This document shows positions 1 to 7,816 of a stretch of 64,000 bases of DNA, piece by piece. The translations under genes were made by a program, and so were the position numbers. A model generated the notes under the pieces. The model saw nothing but the letters and a program-made list of their open reading frames with translations, did no database searches and was not told where the DNA came from. Within the stretch, counting starts at the first letter, position 1, and every line of letters starts with the position of its first letter. Origin of the DNA: Candidatus Rokuibacteriota bacterium (GTDB taxonomy: Bacteria; Methylomirabilota; Methylomirabilia; Rokubacteriales; CSP1-6); NCBI GenBank assembly GCA_003221695.1, contig QHSX01000045.1, forward strand, positions 62,001 to 126,000. Reading direction: 5' to 3'.

Positions 1-449
1 TCATGCGACACGCGGCGACCGACCGCTCGCTCGGTGACCCGCCGGGCTTCCGTCTGGACGATTGCTCCACCCAACGTAACCTCTCCGACGAGGGCCGCGC
101 CCAGGCGCGCCGCGTCGGCGCCGCCTTCGCCACGAGAGGGATCCCGATCGGGCGCGTGCTCTCGAGCCAGTGGTGCCGCTGCCTCGAGACCGCGCGTCTG
201 GCGTTCGGCGGGGCCGAGCCCTGGCCCGCGCTCAACTCATTCTTCCACGACCGCTCGCTCGAAGCCGAGCGGACCCGCGAGGTCCGCGCCCTCGTCTCCG
301 AGCGCCCGGCGACGGCCAATCTGGTGCTCGTGACCCATCAGCTCAACATCGACGCCCTCGCCGGCGTCCACCCCCGAGAGGGCGAGCTGGTTGTCCTCAC
401 GCCGCTCGGCCAAGGTCAGGTCCGCGTCGCGGGTACAATGAGGCCATGA
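1..449 (+). CDS. Histidine phosphatase family protein (5' end cut by window)
   Basis: The visible part is about 148 residues. It begins at the phosphohistidine motif: Arg-His-Ala at residues 2-4 counted from the first visible Met is the RHG-type signature. A second catalytic His lies in VTHQLNID (His112), and the SSQWCRCLETA segment supplies the usual Arg. In this superfamily the RH motif follows a short N-terminal beta strand, so the true start lies just outside the window. The family covers SixA-like phosphohistidine phosphatases and phosphoglycerate-mutase-like phosphatases, and the substrate cannot be told. Its stop overlaps the start of the next gene (ATGA), so the two are probably co-translated. 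Confidence 0.75.
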   Translation, partial: MRHAATDRSLGDPPGFRLDDCSTQRNLSDEGRAQARRVGAAFATRGIPIGRVLSSQWCRCLETARLAFGGAEPWPALNSFFHDRSLEAERTREVRALVSERPATANLVLVTHQLNIDALAGVHPREGELVVLTPLGQGQVRVAGTMRP

Positions 450-1678
450 AGACACTCGCCATCCTCGTCGGCGGGGGCCCGGCCCCCGGGATCAACGCGG
501 TCATCGCGGCCGCGACGATCGAGGCACGGAACCGCGGCGCGCGCGTGCTCGGCTGCTACGACGGCTTCAAGTGGCTCGTCGAGGGCGACCTCGAGCACGT
601 GACCGAGCTCACGATCAACGAGCTGTCGCACATCCACTTCGACGGCGGCTCGATCATCCGCACCTCCCGCACCAACCCCGCGCGTACGCCCGATGGCCCC
701 GGCCGCGTCGCCGAGACGCTCAAGCGCCTCGGCGTCGACTACCTCATCACGATCGGCGGGGACGACACGGCCTTCGCGGTCTCCCGCGTCGCCCGCGCCC
801 TGCCGGGGCTCGCCGTCGCGCACGTGCCGAAGACGATCGACAACGACCTGCCGCTCCCGAGCGACATCGTCACCTTTGGGTTCACCACGGCGTGCGGCCT
901 CGGCAAGGACCTCGTCCGCAATCTGATGCAGGACGCCGCGACGACGGAACGCTGGTTCTTCGTGACCGTCATGGGCCGACGCGCGGGCCACCTCGCCCTC
1001 GGTATCGGCGGCGCCGCAGGCGCGACGCTCACCGTCGTCGCCGAAGAGTTCCCGGAGTCCAAGATCGCGCTGGACCGTCTCGCCGACGTCCTCGAGGGTG
1101 CGATCATCAAGCGCCGCCTGCACGGGCGCAACCACGGGGTCGCGATCCTCTCGGAGGGCCTCGCCGAGAAGCTCGACCTCGAGTCGCTCGGTCCCGTGGA
1201 GCGCGACCAGTACGGCAACGTCCGGCTGGCCGAGCTCGACCTGGGCCGGATGCTCAAGGACCGGGTCGCCGGGCGGTTGCGCGAGCGCAACGTGGACGTG
1301 ACGATCGTCGCGAAAGATCTCGGGTACGAGCTGCGATGCGCGCCGCCCGGCGCGCACGACATCCAGTACAGCCGGAGCCTCGGCTACTGGGCGACGCGCT
1401 TTCTCCTCGAGGGAGGCTCGAGCGCGATGGTGACGATCCAGGCCGGGCGCCTCGTGCCCATCCCCTTCGGGCTCCTGCTCGACCCGAAGACTGGCAAGAT
1501 CCGCGTGCGCTACGTCGAGGTCGACTCGGAGATGTACCAGACGCTCTACGCGTACATGATCCGCCTCAAGCCGGAAGACTTCGACGACCCGGCGAGCGTG
1601 GCGGCGCTCGCCAAGGCCGGCAACCTCAGCGAGAGCGAGTTCGTGAAGCGCTTCGCTCCCGTCGTCGGCCGCGCGTAG
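446..1678 (+). CDS. 6-phosphofructokinase, PPi-dependent type by signature
   Basis: A 410-aa phosphofructokinase family protein that phosphorylates fructose 6-phosphate at C1. The N-terminal GGGPAPGINAVI loop is the phosphoryl-donor site. GGDD lies at residues 104-107 and PKTIDND at 128-134. In ATP-dependent enzymes the matching positions carry Gly (GGDGS and PGTIDND). Asp after GGD together with Lys before TIDND is the accepted mark of pyrophosphate-dependent enzymes, where the extra side chains fill the ATP pocket. The start ATG overlaps the upstream stop. A PPi enzyme would make this step reversible and serve both glycolysis and gluconeogenesis. Donor use is inferred from two positions only. 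Confidence 0.88.
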   Translation: MKTLAILVGGGPAPGINAVIAAATIEARNRGARVLGCYDGFKWLVEGDLEHVTELTINELSHIHFDGGSIIRTSRTNPARTPDGPGRVAETLKRLGVDYLITIGGDDTAFAVSRVARALPGLAVAHVPKTIDNDLPLPSDIVTFGFTTACGLGKDLVRNLMQDAATTERWFFVTVMGRRAGHLALGIGGAAGATLTVVAEEFPESKIALDRLADVLEGAIIKRRLHGRNHGVAILSEGLAEKLDLESLGPVERDQYGNVRLAELDLGRMLKDRVAGRLRERNVDVTIVAKDLGYELRCAPPGAHDIQYSRSLGYWATRFLLEGGSSAMVTIQAGRLVPIPFGLLLDPKTGKIRVRYVEVDSEMYQTLYAYMIRLKPEDFDDPASVAALAKAGNLSESEFVKRFAPVVGRA

Positions 1679-1721
1679 AAACCTCCCCCCAGGAATCGTT
1701 GCGCCGGCGCTCGAAGCACGG

Positions 1722-2522
1722 TCAGTAGTACCCCGGATCGCCAGGCATCAACACGCGCCGCTTGCCGGAGTCGTCGAGCACGCGCGGTCGAATCGTCTCG
1801 ACCGGGCGTCCCGCGAGGCGCGCGAGCGCCACGGCGACCGACGGCGCGCCCTCGAAGAGCATGAGGTTGCGGACGGTCGGGTTGCGCAGCGAGATCTCAC
1901 CCCGCGCCGCGGCGTCGATCGCCTCACGCGGCCCAAGCCAACGAACCGCGATGACCTCCTTGCCATCGAGGGTCGCCTCCTGCCCTGCGGGCGCCTCGGC
2001 GGCGAAGAAGCGCGTGTCGAAGCGGACGGGCGACTCTTCGGGCGTGATCCAGTGCGCGAAGTAGACGAGCCGGTCGGTGGCGAGCGTCAGCCCCTCGGTC
2101 CTGAGCATCGTCCAGAACGCCTGCTTGTCCGAGTGGCACCCGCGGCGGTACGCCGCGATCCGCGCGGGATCGGGCCAGCGTGCGCCGTGCGCGAGCAGGA
2201 TCCCGACCTCCTCGAAGGTCTCCCGGATCGCGCCGATCCAGGAGGCGAGCGCGGTCTCGGGCGCGTGAGCCAGGCCGAGCAAACGGCTCGCGTCCGTCGG
2301 GTCCAGACCGGCGCACCACGCCGCGGCGTCGGCGGGCGCGTCGTCCGCTTCGATTTTCCCGCCCGGGAAGACGAAGTCGCCCGCGGCGAACTTGCTGGCC
2401 CGGTGACGTTGCATCAGGAGGACGTCGAATCCCCCGGAGGGGCGGTCCTTCAACAGGACGAGCGTCGCGGCGTGGGCCGGCGTGGCGGGTGTCGGTTTGA
2501 CGGGCACGTCGTAGTGTGCCAC
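1722..2522 (-). CDS. NUDIX hydrolase, NUDT19-like with split Nudix box
   Basis: A 266-aa protein. The Nudix box GX5EX7REUXEEXGU is present but interrupted: GGKIEADD at residues 54-61 and AIRETFEEVGILL at 98-110 are separated by about 36 residues. A long insertion inside the box is typical of NUDT19/RP2-type hydrolases, known in mammals as CoA-diphosphatases. The metal-binding RETFEEVG half is intact, so catalysis is plausible. Likely substrates are nucleoside diphosphates linked to another moiety, such as CoA derivatives. It is divergent from the RidA gene. Confidence 0.85.
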   Translation of the reverse strand: MAHYDVPVKPTPATPAHAATLVLLKDRPSGGFDVLLMQRHRASKFAAGDFVFPGGKIEADDAPADAAAWCAGLDPTDASRLLGLAHAPETALASWIGAIRETFEEVGILLAHGARWPDPARIAAYRRGCHSDKQAFWTMLRTEGLTLATDRLVYFAHWITPEESPVRFDTRFFAAEAPAGQEATLDGKEVIAVRWLGPREAIDAAARGEISLRNPTVRNLMLFEGAPSVAVALARLAGRPVETIRPRVLDDSGKRRVLMPGDPGYY

Positions 2523-2565
2523 GATGAGCCGCCGCTGTCATTCATACCGAGGAGGACCCAGCCGA

Positions 2566-3030
2566 ATGGGCGCAGAAGCGCGTCTCAAGGAAAGGACCAT
2601 CACGCTCCCGCAGCTCGCCACGCCACTCGCGAACTACGTCGGAGCGGTGCGCGTCGGGAGCCTGCTCTTCGTCTCGGGTCATGGGCCGCTCCGGACCGAC
2701 GGCAAGCCCTCCGCGCGCGGCAAGGTCGGCCGCGAGCTCACGGTCGAGCAGGGCTACCAGGTCGCGCGCGAGGTCGGGCTCTCTCTGCTCGCGACGATTC
2801 GCGCGAGCGTCGGGAGCCTCGACCGGGTCAAGCGCGTCGTCAAGGTGCTGGGCATGGTGAACTCGGCCGATGGCTTCGGCGACCAGCCCCGCGTGATCAA
2901 CGGGTTCTCCGACCTCATGGTGGAGGTCTTCGGCGAGGCGATCGGCCGGCACGCGCGCTCCGCCGTCGGCATGGCCGAGCTCCCGATGGGCATCCCCGTG
3001 GAGATCGAGATGGTCGTCGAGGTCGAGTAG
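2566..3030 (+). CDS. RidA family protein (YjgF/YER057c/UK114)
   Basis: A 154-aa RidA-like protein. The family forms trimers that hydrolyse reactive enamine/imine intermediates released by PLP enzymes. The C-terminal ARSAVGMAELPMGIPVEIEM segment matches the family signature, with Arg131 at the position of the substrate-carboxylate-binding arginine. A longer frame opens at 2524, but a clear GAGGAGGA ribosome-binding site at about 2549-2556 supports the ATG at 2566. A PLP-dependent threonine ammonia-lyase, a known source of RidA substrates, is encoded near 31.5 kb. The gene is followed almost at once by the sensor-like gene. Confidence 0.88.
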   Translation: MGAEARLKERTITLPQLATPLANYVGAVRVGSLLFVSGHGPLRTDGKPSARGKVGRELTVEQGYQVAREVGLSLLATIRASVGSLDRVKRVVKVLGMVNSADGFGDQPRVINGFSDLMVEVFGEAIGRHARSAVGMAELPMGIPVEIEMVVEVE

Positions 3031-3032
3031 CC

Positions 3033-4289
3033 ATCGGTCCGCATCACCTCGTCGAGGTCGCGGGTGTCCTGGTCTTCGGCGCGCTCTTCTACTCGTGCAC
3101 CTATCGGTGGTTCGAGGCGGGGACCCCGGGGAACGTACGCCGACGCGCGCTGCTCATCGGCGCGGCCTTCGGCGGGCTCGCCGTGGTGCTCATCACCGCG
3201 CGCGTCGAGACCCCCGAGGGGATCGACGTCGACGCGCAGACCGTTCCCGTGGCGCTCATCACGCTCTTCGAGGGATGGCCGACGGCGCTCCTCGCCACGA
3301 CGCTGCCCGCCGCCTACCGCGTCTGGCTCGGCGGCAGCGACGCGTGGGCGAGCGTGCTCTCGGTCGGGGCGGCCGCGGCGGCCGGCAGCCTCGCCCACGT
3401 CTGGGCGCGCCGCGACGGGGGCGTCGGCCCCCGCCACGCGCTCGCGCTCAGCGTGGTCGTCTTCCTCACGACGTTCGCGAGCTTCGCCCTGCTCGACCCC
3501 GGGGGCCTGGTGCTGTTCGGGCGGGCCTGGCTCCCGCTCCTCGCCATCTCCGTCGTCGGCATCGGCCTCGTGGGGCGACTCTTCCACGACGTCGTGAAGC
3601 ACGCCGAGGCGGTCGACGCCCACGCGCGCTTCCGCACCATCATCGACGAGGCGTCCGACGCGATCCGCATCGTCGACCCCAATACGCTCACGATCCTCGA
3701 CGTGAACCGCCGGGACTGCGAGATCTCGGGCTACGCGCGGGAGGCGCTGATCGGACGCGACGTGCGCACCTTCTGGCCCGACGAGCCCGACTTCCGCGCG
3801 CGCCGGGAGGCGACGATCGCCGAGGCCCGGGACCACGGGTTCGCCCGCGCCTTCTCCACCCCCTACCGCCGCGCAAGCGGCGAGCTGATCCGGGTGGACT
3901 CGACCCGTCGGATCGTCAACCACCACGGGCGCCGGTACGAGATCGTGATCTACCGCGAGTCGGCGGAGCGCGAGGCGGCCGAGACGGCGCAGCGGGAGGC
4001 CGCCGACCTGCGCGCCGTCGCGCTCCTGGCGAGCGCCGCGGCGCACGAGATCAACAACCCCCTCACCGTCGTCGTCGGCTCGCTGGAGCTCTTGTCGCGC
4101 CACGTCGGCGCCGACAACCAGGAGCGCCGCTGGCTCGACCGGGCGAACGCCGCGGCCCGACGCATCCGTGACATCGTCGCCCGCATGACGCGGATCACCC
4201 GCATCGAGCGGAGCGAAGCCCGTCCCGGGCTGCCGCCGATGCTTGACATCCACAAATCGAGCGACATCGAATCGTCGGAGGCCCCATGA
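3033..4289 (+). CDS. Membrane sensor kinase-like protein (5TM-PAS-HisKA) without ATPase domain
   Basis: About 418 residues. The first ~190 form several hydrophobic helices; the segment with VPVALITLFEGWPTALLAT and AAYRVWLGG resembles the 5TM-5TMR_LYT sensing domain. A PAS domain follows at about 198-320 (FRTIIDEASDAIRIVD, then DVNRRDCEISGY). A HisKA helix carries the phospho-acceptor His338 in AAHEINNPL. The protein stops about 80 residues later with no N, G1 or G2 box, so it cannot bind ATP as a classical kinase. No ATG, GTG or TTG lies in frame between the end of RidA and the first helix. ATC at 3033, with GAGGT ten bases upstream and two bases after the RidA stop, is the best candidate, though a sequence error is possible. 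It may work as a phospho-acceptor for another kinase. Confidence 0.7.
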   Translation: MGPHHLVEVAGVLVFGALFYSCTYRWFEAGTPGNVRRRALLIGAAFGGLAVVLITARVETPEGIDVDAQTVPVALITLFEGWPTALLATTLPAAYRVWLGGSDAWASVLSVGAAAAAGSLAHVWARRDGGVGPRHALALSVVVFLTTFASFALLDPGGLVLFGRAWLPLLAISVVGIGLVGRLFHDVVKHAEAVDAHARFRTIIDEASDAIRIVDPNTLTILDVNRRDCEISGYAREALIGRDVRTFWPDEPDFRARREATIAEARDHGFARAFSTPYRRASGELIRVDSTRRIVNHHGRRYEIVIYRESAEREAAETAQREAADLRAVALLASAAAHEINNPLTVVVGSLELLSRHVGADNQERRWLDRANAAARRIRDIVARMTRITRIERSEARPGLPPMLDIHKSSDIESSEAP

Positions 4290-4438
4290 CCTCGCTGCTC
4301 GACCTGCTCTCTACGCTCATCTCGCTCGTCTTCCTCTCGATCCTCGGCCTGATCGCCGGGGTCGCGATCCCGGGGCTCTTCCTCGCCGCGGCGGCGCCGT
4401 GGCTCGACACGTTCCTGCCGACGGGCCCGAAGCGCTGA
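4286..4438 (+). CDS. Small membrane protein, 50 aa
   Basis: The ATG overlaps the stop of the truncated kinase (ATGA), a strong sign of translational coupling. The product is MTSLLDLLSTLISLVFLSIL followed by a second hydrophobic stretch (GLIAGVAIPGLFLAAAAPWL) and a short charged tail ending PKR. It therefore looks like one or two transmembrane helices with a cytoplasmic basic end. No family is recognised. The coupling suggests that it acts with the sensor protein, perhaps as a membrane partner. Confidence 0.6.
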   Translation: MTSLLDLLSTLISLVFLSILGLIAGVAIPGLFLAAAAPWLDTFLPTGPKR

Positions 4439-4442
4439 CGCG

Positions 4443-5252
4443 TCAGCCGACGAGGAGTGGGGGAATCGTGCGGAGCGCTTCCGCGATGCGCGGCCCGTGC
4501 CACGAAAAGGGCTTTCCGTCCACGAGGTGGACGCGCCCGTCGCGGACGGCGGGCATGTCGGCGTACCGCTCGAAGTCCTTCACGTGGGCGCGGCGGAACC
4601 GGAACGGCTCGTCGGGCAGGAGGATCACGGCCGGCCGCCGCGCCGCGACCTCGTCGAGGGTGACCGTCGGGTAGCGCTCGGGGCGGTCCCAGAAGACGTT
4701 CCGCCCGCCGCAGACCGTCAGCATATCGTGGACGTAGGTGTCGGCGCCGACCGTCATGTACGGGTCGCGCCAGATCGGGTAGAAGACCGCCACGGGTGCG
4801 TGAGCCGCGGACGCGACGCGCACCCGCTCGTAGAGCGGCTCGAGCTCACGCAGGATCGCCGCGGCGCGCTCCCGCGTCCCGGTGACCTCTCCGAGCTCCC
4901 GGATCAGGCGCAGACCGTCGGCCACGGTGCGCGGGTAGGTCACCCACACCGGGATCGCCCACGCGCGCAGCTGCTCGATGTGCTCACGCACGTTCTCCTC
5001 GACGTTGGCGACGACGAGGTCGGGCCCGAGGGCGCGGATCGCGTCGAGGTCCGGGGTCTTCTCGCCGCCGATCTTCCGCTTCGTCCGCGTGACCTCGGCG
5101 GGCTCGCGGCAGTACACCGTGACGCCCACGAGCGCGTCGGCGAGCCCGAGCGCGCAGAGGGTCTCGGTCGTCGAGGGGATCAGCGAGACGATCCGGCGCG
5201 GCGCACGGTCGAGGGCGAGTCCCTTGCCGGAGGCGTCGACGAGCGCCTCCAT
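4443..5252 (-). CDS. Cobalamin/iron-type ABC substrate-binding fold protein (BtuF-like), no signal peptide
   Basis: A 269-aa helical-backbone metal-receptor protein. Typical elements are RIVSLIPSTTETLCALGL at the N-terminus, then PDLDAIRALGPDLVVA and a C-terminal lobe ending in DGKPFSWHGPRIAEAL. BtuF and related proteins bind vitamin B12 or ferric chelates for ABC importers. No export signal or lipobox is visible, and no BtuC or BtuD gene is adjacent, so this may be a cytoplasmic or orphan binding protein. The start overlaps the stop of the 60-aa gene upstream (TGATG). A corrinoid link is tempting because corrinoid enzymes lie at 51-56 kb, but that is inference. Confidence 0.78.
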   Translation of the reverse strand: MEALVDASGKGLALDRAPRRIVSLIPSTTETLCALGLADALVGVTVYCREPAEVTRTKRKIGGEKTPDLDAIRALGPDLVVANVEENVREHIEQLRAWAIPVWVTYPRTVADGLRLIRELGEVTGTRERAAAILRELEPLYERVRVASAAHAPVAVFYPIWRDPYMTVGADTYVHDMLTVCGGRNVFWDRPERYPTVTLDEVAARRPAVILLPDEPFRFRRAHVKDFERYADMPAVRDGRVHLVDGKPFSWHGPRIAEALRTIPPLLVG

Positions 5253-5434
5253 CACGCGATGCGCCGGCTCCGGAGACGGTCGACGAGCGCCAGGGTCTCG
5301 CGCGTGCGCTCCGCGACCTCCGCGTCCCACTTCATGATTTCGTCGAGTGGCGCCTTGCGGTCGATGGCGTCTTCGAGATTCGTCACGGCCACCCCGAACA
5401 GCTTCAGGACCCGTCGGGTCTCCTCGCTCGGCAT
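5252..5434 (-). CDS. Conserved-looking small helical protein, 60 aa
   Basis: The start at 5434 was chosen because a GGAG-rich ribosome-binding site sits just upstream; a TTG fifteen bases earlier is the alternative. The product is charged and helical (MPSEETRRVLKLFGVAV, then EIMKWDAEVAERTRETLALVDRLRSRR), with no cysteines and no membrane segment. Its stop overlaps the start of the BtuF-like gene, so the two are translationally coupled. The function is unknown. Confidence 0.6.
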   Translation of the reverse strand: MPSEETRRVLKLFGVAVTNLEDAIDRKAPLDEIMKWDAEVAERTRETLALVDRLRSRRIA

Positions 5435-5464
5435 CTCTCCGCTCCTCAATCAACGTCGGGGGGA

Positions 5465-5691
5465 GCGGCGCCGCTCCCCCCGACACCCCCCACCGGTCAC
5501 TCGCGGCGGCCGCGCCCAGAACCCGGTTGCGCGGGCAAAGCCCGCGCTCGAAGCGCCGCTCCTTCGACGCTCGCTCACGCGGCGCCGCTCCCCCCGACAC
5601 CCCCCACCGGTCACTCGCGGCGGCCGCGCCCAGAACCCGGTTGCGCGGGCAAAGCCCGCGCTCGAAGCGCCGCTCCTTCGACGCTCGCTCA
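5465..5691. repeat. Two-copy tandem direct repeat, 114-bp period
   Basis: Two essentially identical units start at 5465 and 5579. Each unit contains a hairpin-forming core GCGCGGGCAAAGCCCGCGC and a C-rich tract CTCCCCCCGACACCCCCCAC. The second copy ends within the stop codon of the gene at 5689-6057, so that gene's last codon is supplied by the repeat. A related element in reverse orientation lies near 32.8 kb, which makes this look like a dispersed intergenic repeat family. Confidence 0.85.
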
Positions 5692-6057
5692 GTCGAGGAC
5701 GAGTTCCGGCGCCTCCTGCCAGTGCGGCTCCCCCTCGGGCCTGAAGTTCTTGGTGGACACGAAGTGCATCCCGTGGTGGAGATTCAGCTTGAACTTCCCG
5801 CCGCCGTACCGCGCGGCGATCCAGCCCGCCGGGTCCTCGAGGAACGGCGTCATCTCGGTCGCGGAGAGGCGCACGAGCCACTTGAAGCGGATCGTGCCGG
5901 CGAACGGCTCCTGGACGCCGAGCGTCGCGGTGAAGCCGGGCCAGACGCGCGCGAACTCCTCCAGGATCTGCCTCCGTGACGGTCGCTCGACGCCACGGTT
6001 GATCAGGTTGCGCTTGAGGTACGGCTCGATCAGCTCCCAGCACCACGGGGCAATCAC
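5689..6057 (-). CDS. Hypothetical protein, 122 aa
   Basis: No family is recognised. The protein starts MIAPWCWELIEPYLKRNLI and contains a well-formed alpha/beta region (FAGTIRFKWLVRLSATEM, then KFKLNLHHGMHFVSTKNFRP). It has no signal peptide or membrane helix. Codon use is like that of neighbouring genes and the composition looks like a real soluble protein. The stop codon lies in the last bases of the tandem repeat, so the natural C-terminus may have been altered by repeat insertion. It is divergent from polX with about 25 bp between start codons. Confidence 0.6.
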   Translation of the reverse strand: MIAPWCWELIEPYLKRNLINRGVERPSRRQILEEFARVWPGFTATLGVQEPFAGTIRFKWLVRLSATEMTPFLEDPAGWIAARYGGGKFKLNLHHGMHFVSTKNFRPEGEPHWQEAPELVLD

Positions 6058-6082
6058 GACGGCCGGAGTGTATCATGAGCCC

Positions 6083-7816
6083 GTGAAAAACCTCGAGCTC
6101 GCGCGTCTCTTCGACGAGATGGCGAGCCTCCTCGAGGTGGCGAACGAATCCGTCTTTCGCGTGCGCGCGTACACGCGCGCGGCGCAGACGCTCGAGACGC
6201 TCGGTGAGAGCGTCGAAGCCGTCGCCGCGCGTGGCGAGCTCGAGAACCTGCCGGGGATCGGGCGCGAGCTCGCGGCGAAGGTCGATGAATACCTGGCCTC
6301 GGGCCGCATCGCGCAGCTCGACGAGCTGCGCCGCGGCCTCCCGCCGACCTTCCTCACCCTCCTCGAGATCCGCGGCCTCGGCCCCAAGACCGCCCGGCTG
6401 CTCTACGACCGGCTCGGTGTGGACGGGGTCGAGCGGCTCGAGGCGCTCGCCCGATCGGGCGAGATCCTCCGCGTGCCGGGCATCCGCGCGAAGACACGCG
6501 AGAATATTCTCAAGGCGATCGCCGTCTGGAAGGCCGGCCGCACCCGCACGCCCCTCGCCCGGGCGCGCCAGATCGCGGCAGGCGTGGCCGAGGCGCTCGC
6601 GGCCCACGGCGGCGCCGACCGGATCGAGGTCGCCGGGTCGCTTCGCCGGATGCGCGAGACCGTGAAGGACATCGACATCCTCGTGACCTCGACGGAGCCC
6701 GCGCGCGTGATCGAGACGTTCGTCTCGCTCCCGTCGGTCCTGGAGGTCACCGCCCGGGGCGACACGAAGGCGTCGGTGCGTCACGCCGAGGGGCTCGCGA
6801 TCGACCTGCGCGTCGTCGAGCCGGACGCGTTCGGCGCCGCGCTCCAGTACTTTACCGGTTCCAAGGACCACAACGTGAGGCTCCGCGAGCTGGCGCGGCG
6901 CCAGGGGCTCTCCGTGAGCGAGTACGGCGTCTTCGACGAGCAGACGGGCGCCCGCGTCGCCGGGACGACCGAGGAGGAGGTGTACGGGGTCCTCGGGCTC
7001 CCCTCGATCCCGCCCGAGCTCCGCGAGAACGCCGGAGAGCTCGAGGCCGCACGCGACGGGCGGCTGCCCGCGCTCGTGACGCGGGCGGCGATCCGCGGCG
7101 ACCTCCACGCGCACACGGACGCCTCCGACGGTCACCATCCCCTCGAGCAGCTGATCGAGGCGGCCCAGGCGCGCGGCCACGAGTACATTATCGTCTCCGA
7201 CCACTCGAAGTCAGCGACGGTCGCCCACGGTCTCGGCGTCGACGAGCTCCGGGCACAGCTGGCGCAGATCCGCGCGCTCCAGCCCCGCTACCGGATCCGC
7301 ATCCTGACGGGCAGCGAGTGCGACGTCCTCGCTGACGGCACGCTCGACTTCCCCGACGAAATCTTGAAGGCGCTCGACCTGGTCCTCGCCGCCGTCCACT
7401 CTCGCTTCAGGCAGCCGCGGCACGAGATGACGGCGCGCATCGTCCGGGCGCTCGCGAACCCGTACGTCAGCATCCTGGCCCATCCGACCGGGCGCCGGCT
7501 CGGCGCGCGCGAGCCGTACGACGTGGACCTCGACGCCGTGTTCGCGGCCGCCCGGGCGCACGGCAAGGCGGTCGAGATCAACGCGTCGCCCGAGCGGCTC
7601 GACCTCAACGACGTCCACGCACGGCGGGCGACGGAGCTCGGCGTCTCGGTTGCGATCTCGACCGACACCCATTGGCTCGAGAACCTCGACAACCTCGAGC
7701 TGGGCCTCGGCATCGCCCGGCGCGCGTGGATCGGACCCGCCCAGGTCGTCAACGCGCTGCCGCTCGCCGACCTCCTCGCCTGGGCGCACCGGGGGAGGCC
7801 GGGGGCACGCGAGTGA
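6083..7816 (+). CDS. polX: DNA polymerase/3'-5' exonuclease PolX
   Basis: A 577-aa family-X polymerase, the usual length for bacterial PolX. It carries N-terminal helix-hairpin-helix motifs (ENLPGIGRELAAKVDEYL and EIRGLGPKTARLLYDRLG), the nucleotidyltransferase core with GSLRRMRETVKDIDILV and a third acidic residue in AIDLRVV, and a C-terminal PHP domain starting DLHAHTDASDGHHP. The PHP domain gives Mn-dependent 3'-5' exonuclease activity. The role is gap filling in base-excision repair. The GTG start at 6083 gives the classical VKNLELARLFDEMASLLEV beginning. The stop overlaps the next start. Confidence 0.93.
   Translation: MKNLELARLFDEMASLLEVANESVFRVRAYTRAAQTLETLGESVEAVAARGELENLPGIGRELAAKVDEYLASGRIAQLDELRRGLPPTFLTLLEIRGLGPKTARLLYDRLGVDGVERLEALARSGEILRVPGIRAKTRENILKAIAVWKAGRTRTPLARARQIAAGVAEALAAHGGADRIEVAGSLRRMRETVKDIDILVTSTEPARVIETFVSLPSVLEVTARGDTKASVRHAEGLAIDLRVVEPDAFGAALQYFTGSKDHNVRLRELARRQGLSVSEYGVFDEQTGARVAGTTEEEVYGVLGLPSIPPELRENAGELEAARDGRLPALVTRAAIRGDLHAHTDASDGHHPLEQLIEAAQARGHEYIIVSDHSKSATVAHGLGVDELRAQLAQIRALQPRYRIRILTGSECDVLADGTLDFPDEILKALDLVLAAVHSRFRQPRHEMTARIVRALANPYVSILAHPTGRRLGAREPYDVDLDAVFAAARAHGKAVEINASPERLDLNDVHARRATELGVSVAISTDTHWLENLDNLELGLGIARRAWIGPAQVVNALPLADLLAWAHRGRPGARE

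Noticed and set aside
416-1357. 313-aa frame on the minus strand opposite phosphofructokinase
   Set aside because: A shadow of a well-supported gene, with biased composition and no recognisable domain.
2052-3030. N-terminal extension of the sensor-kinase frame over the RidA and NUDIX genes
   Set aside because: The frame is open only because GC-rich DNA has few stops. The translation there is Arg/Pro-rich with no domain, and RidA and NUDIX are clearly real in this region.
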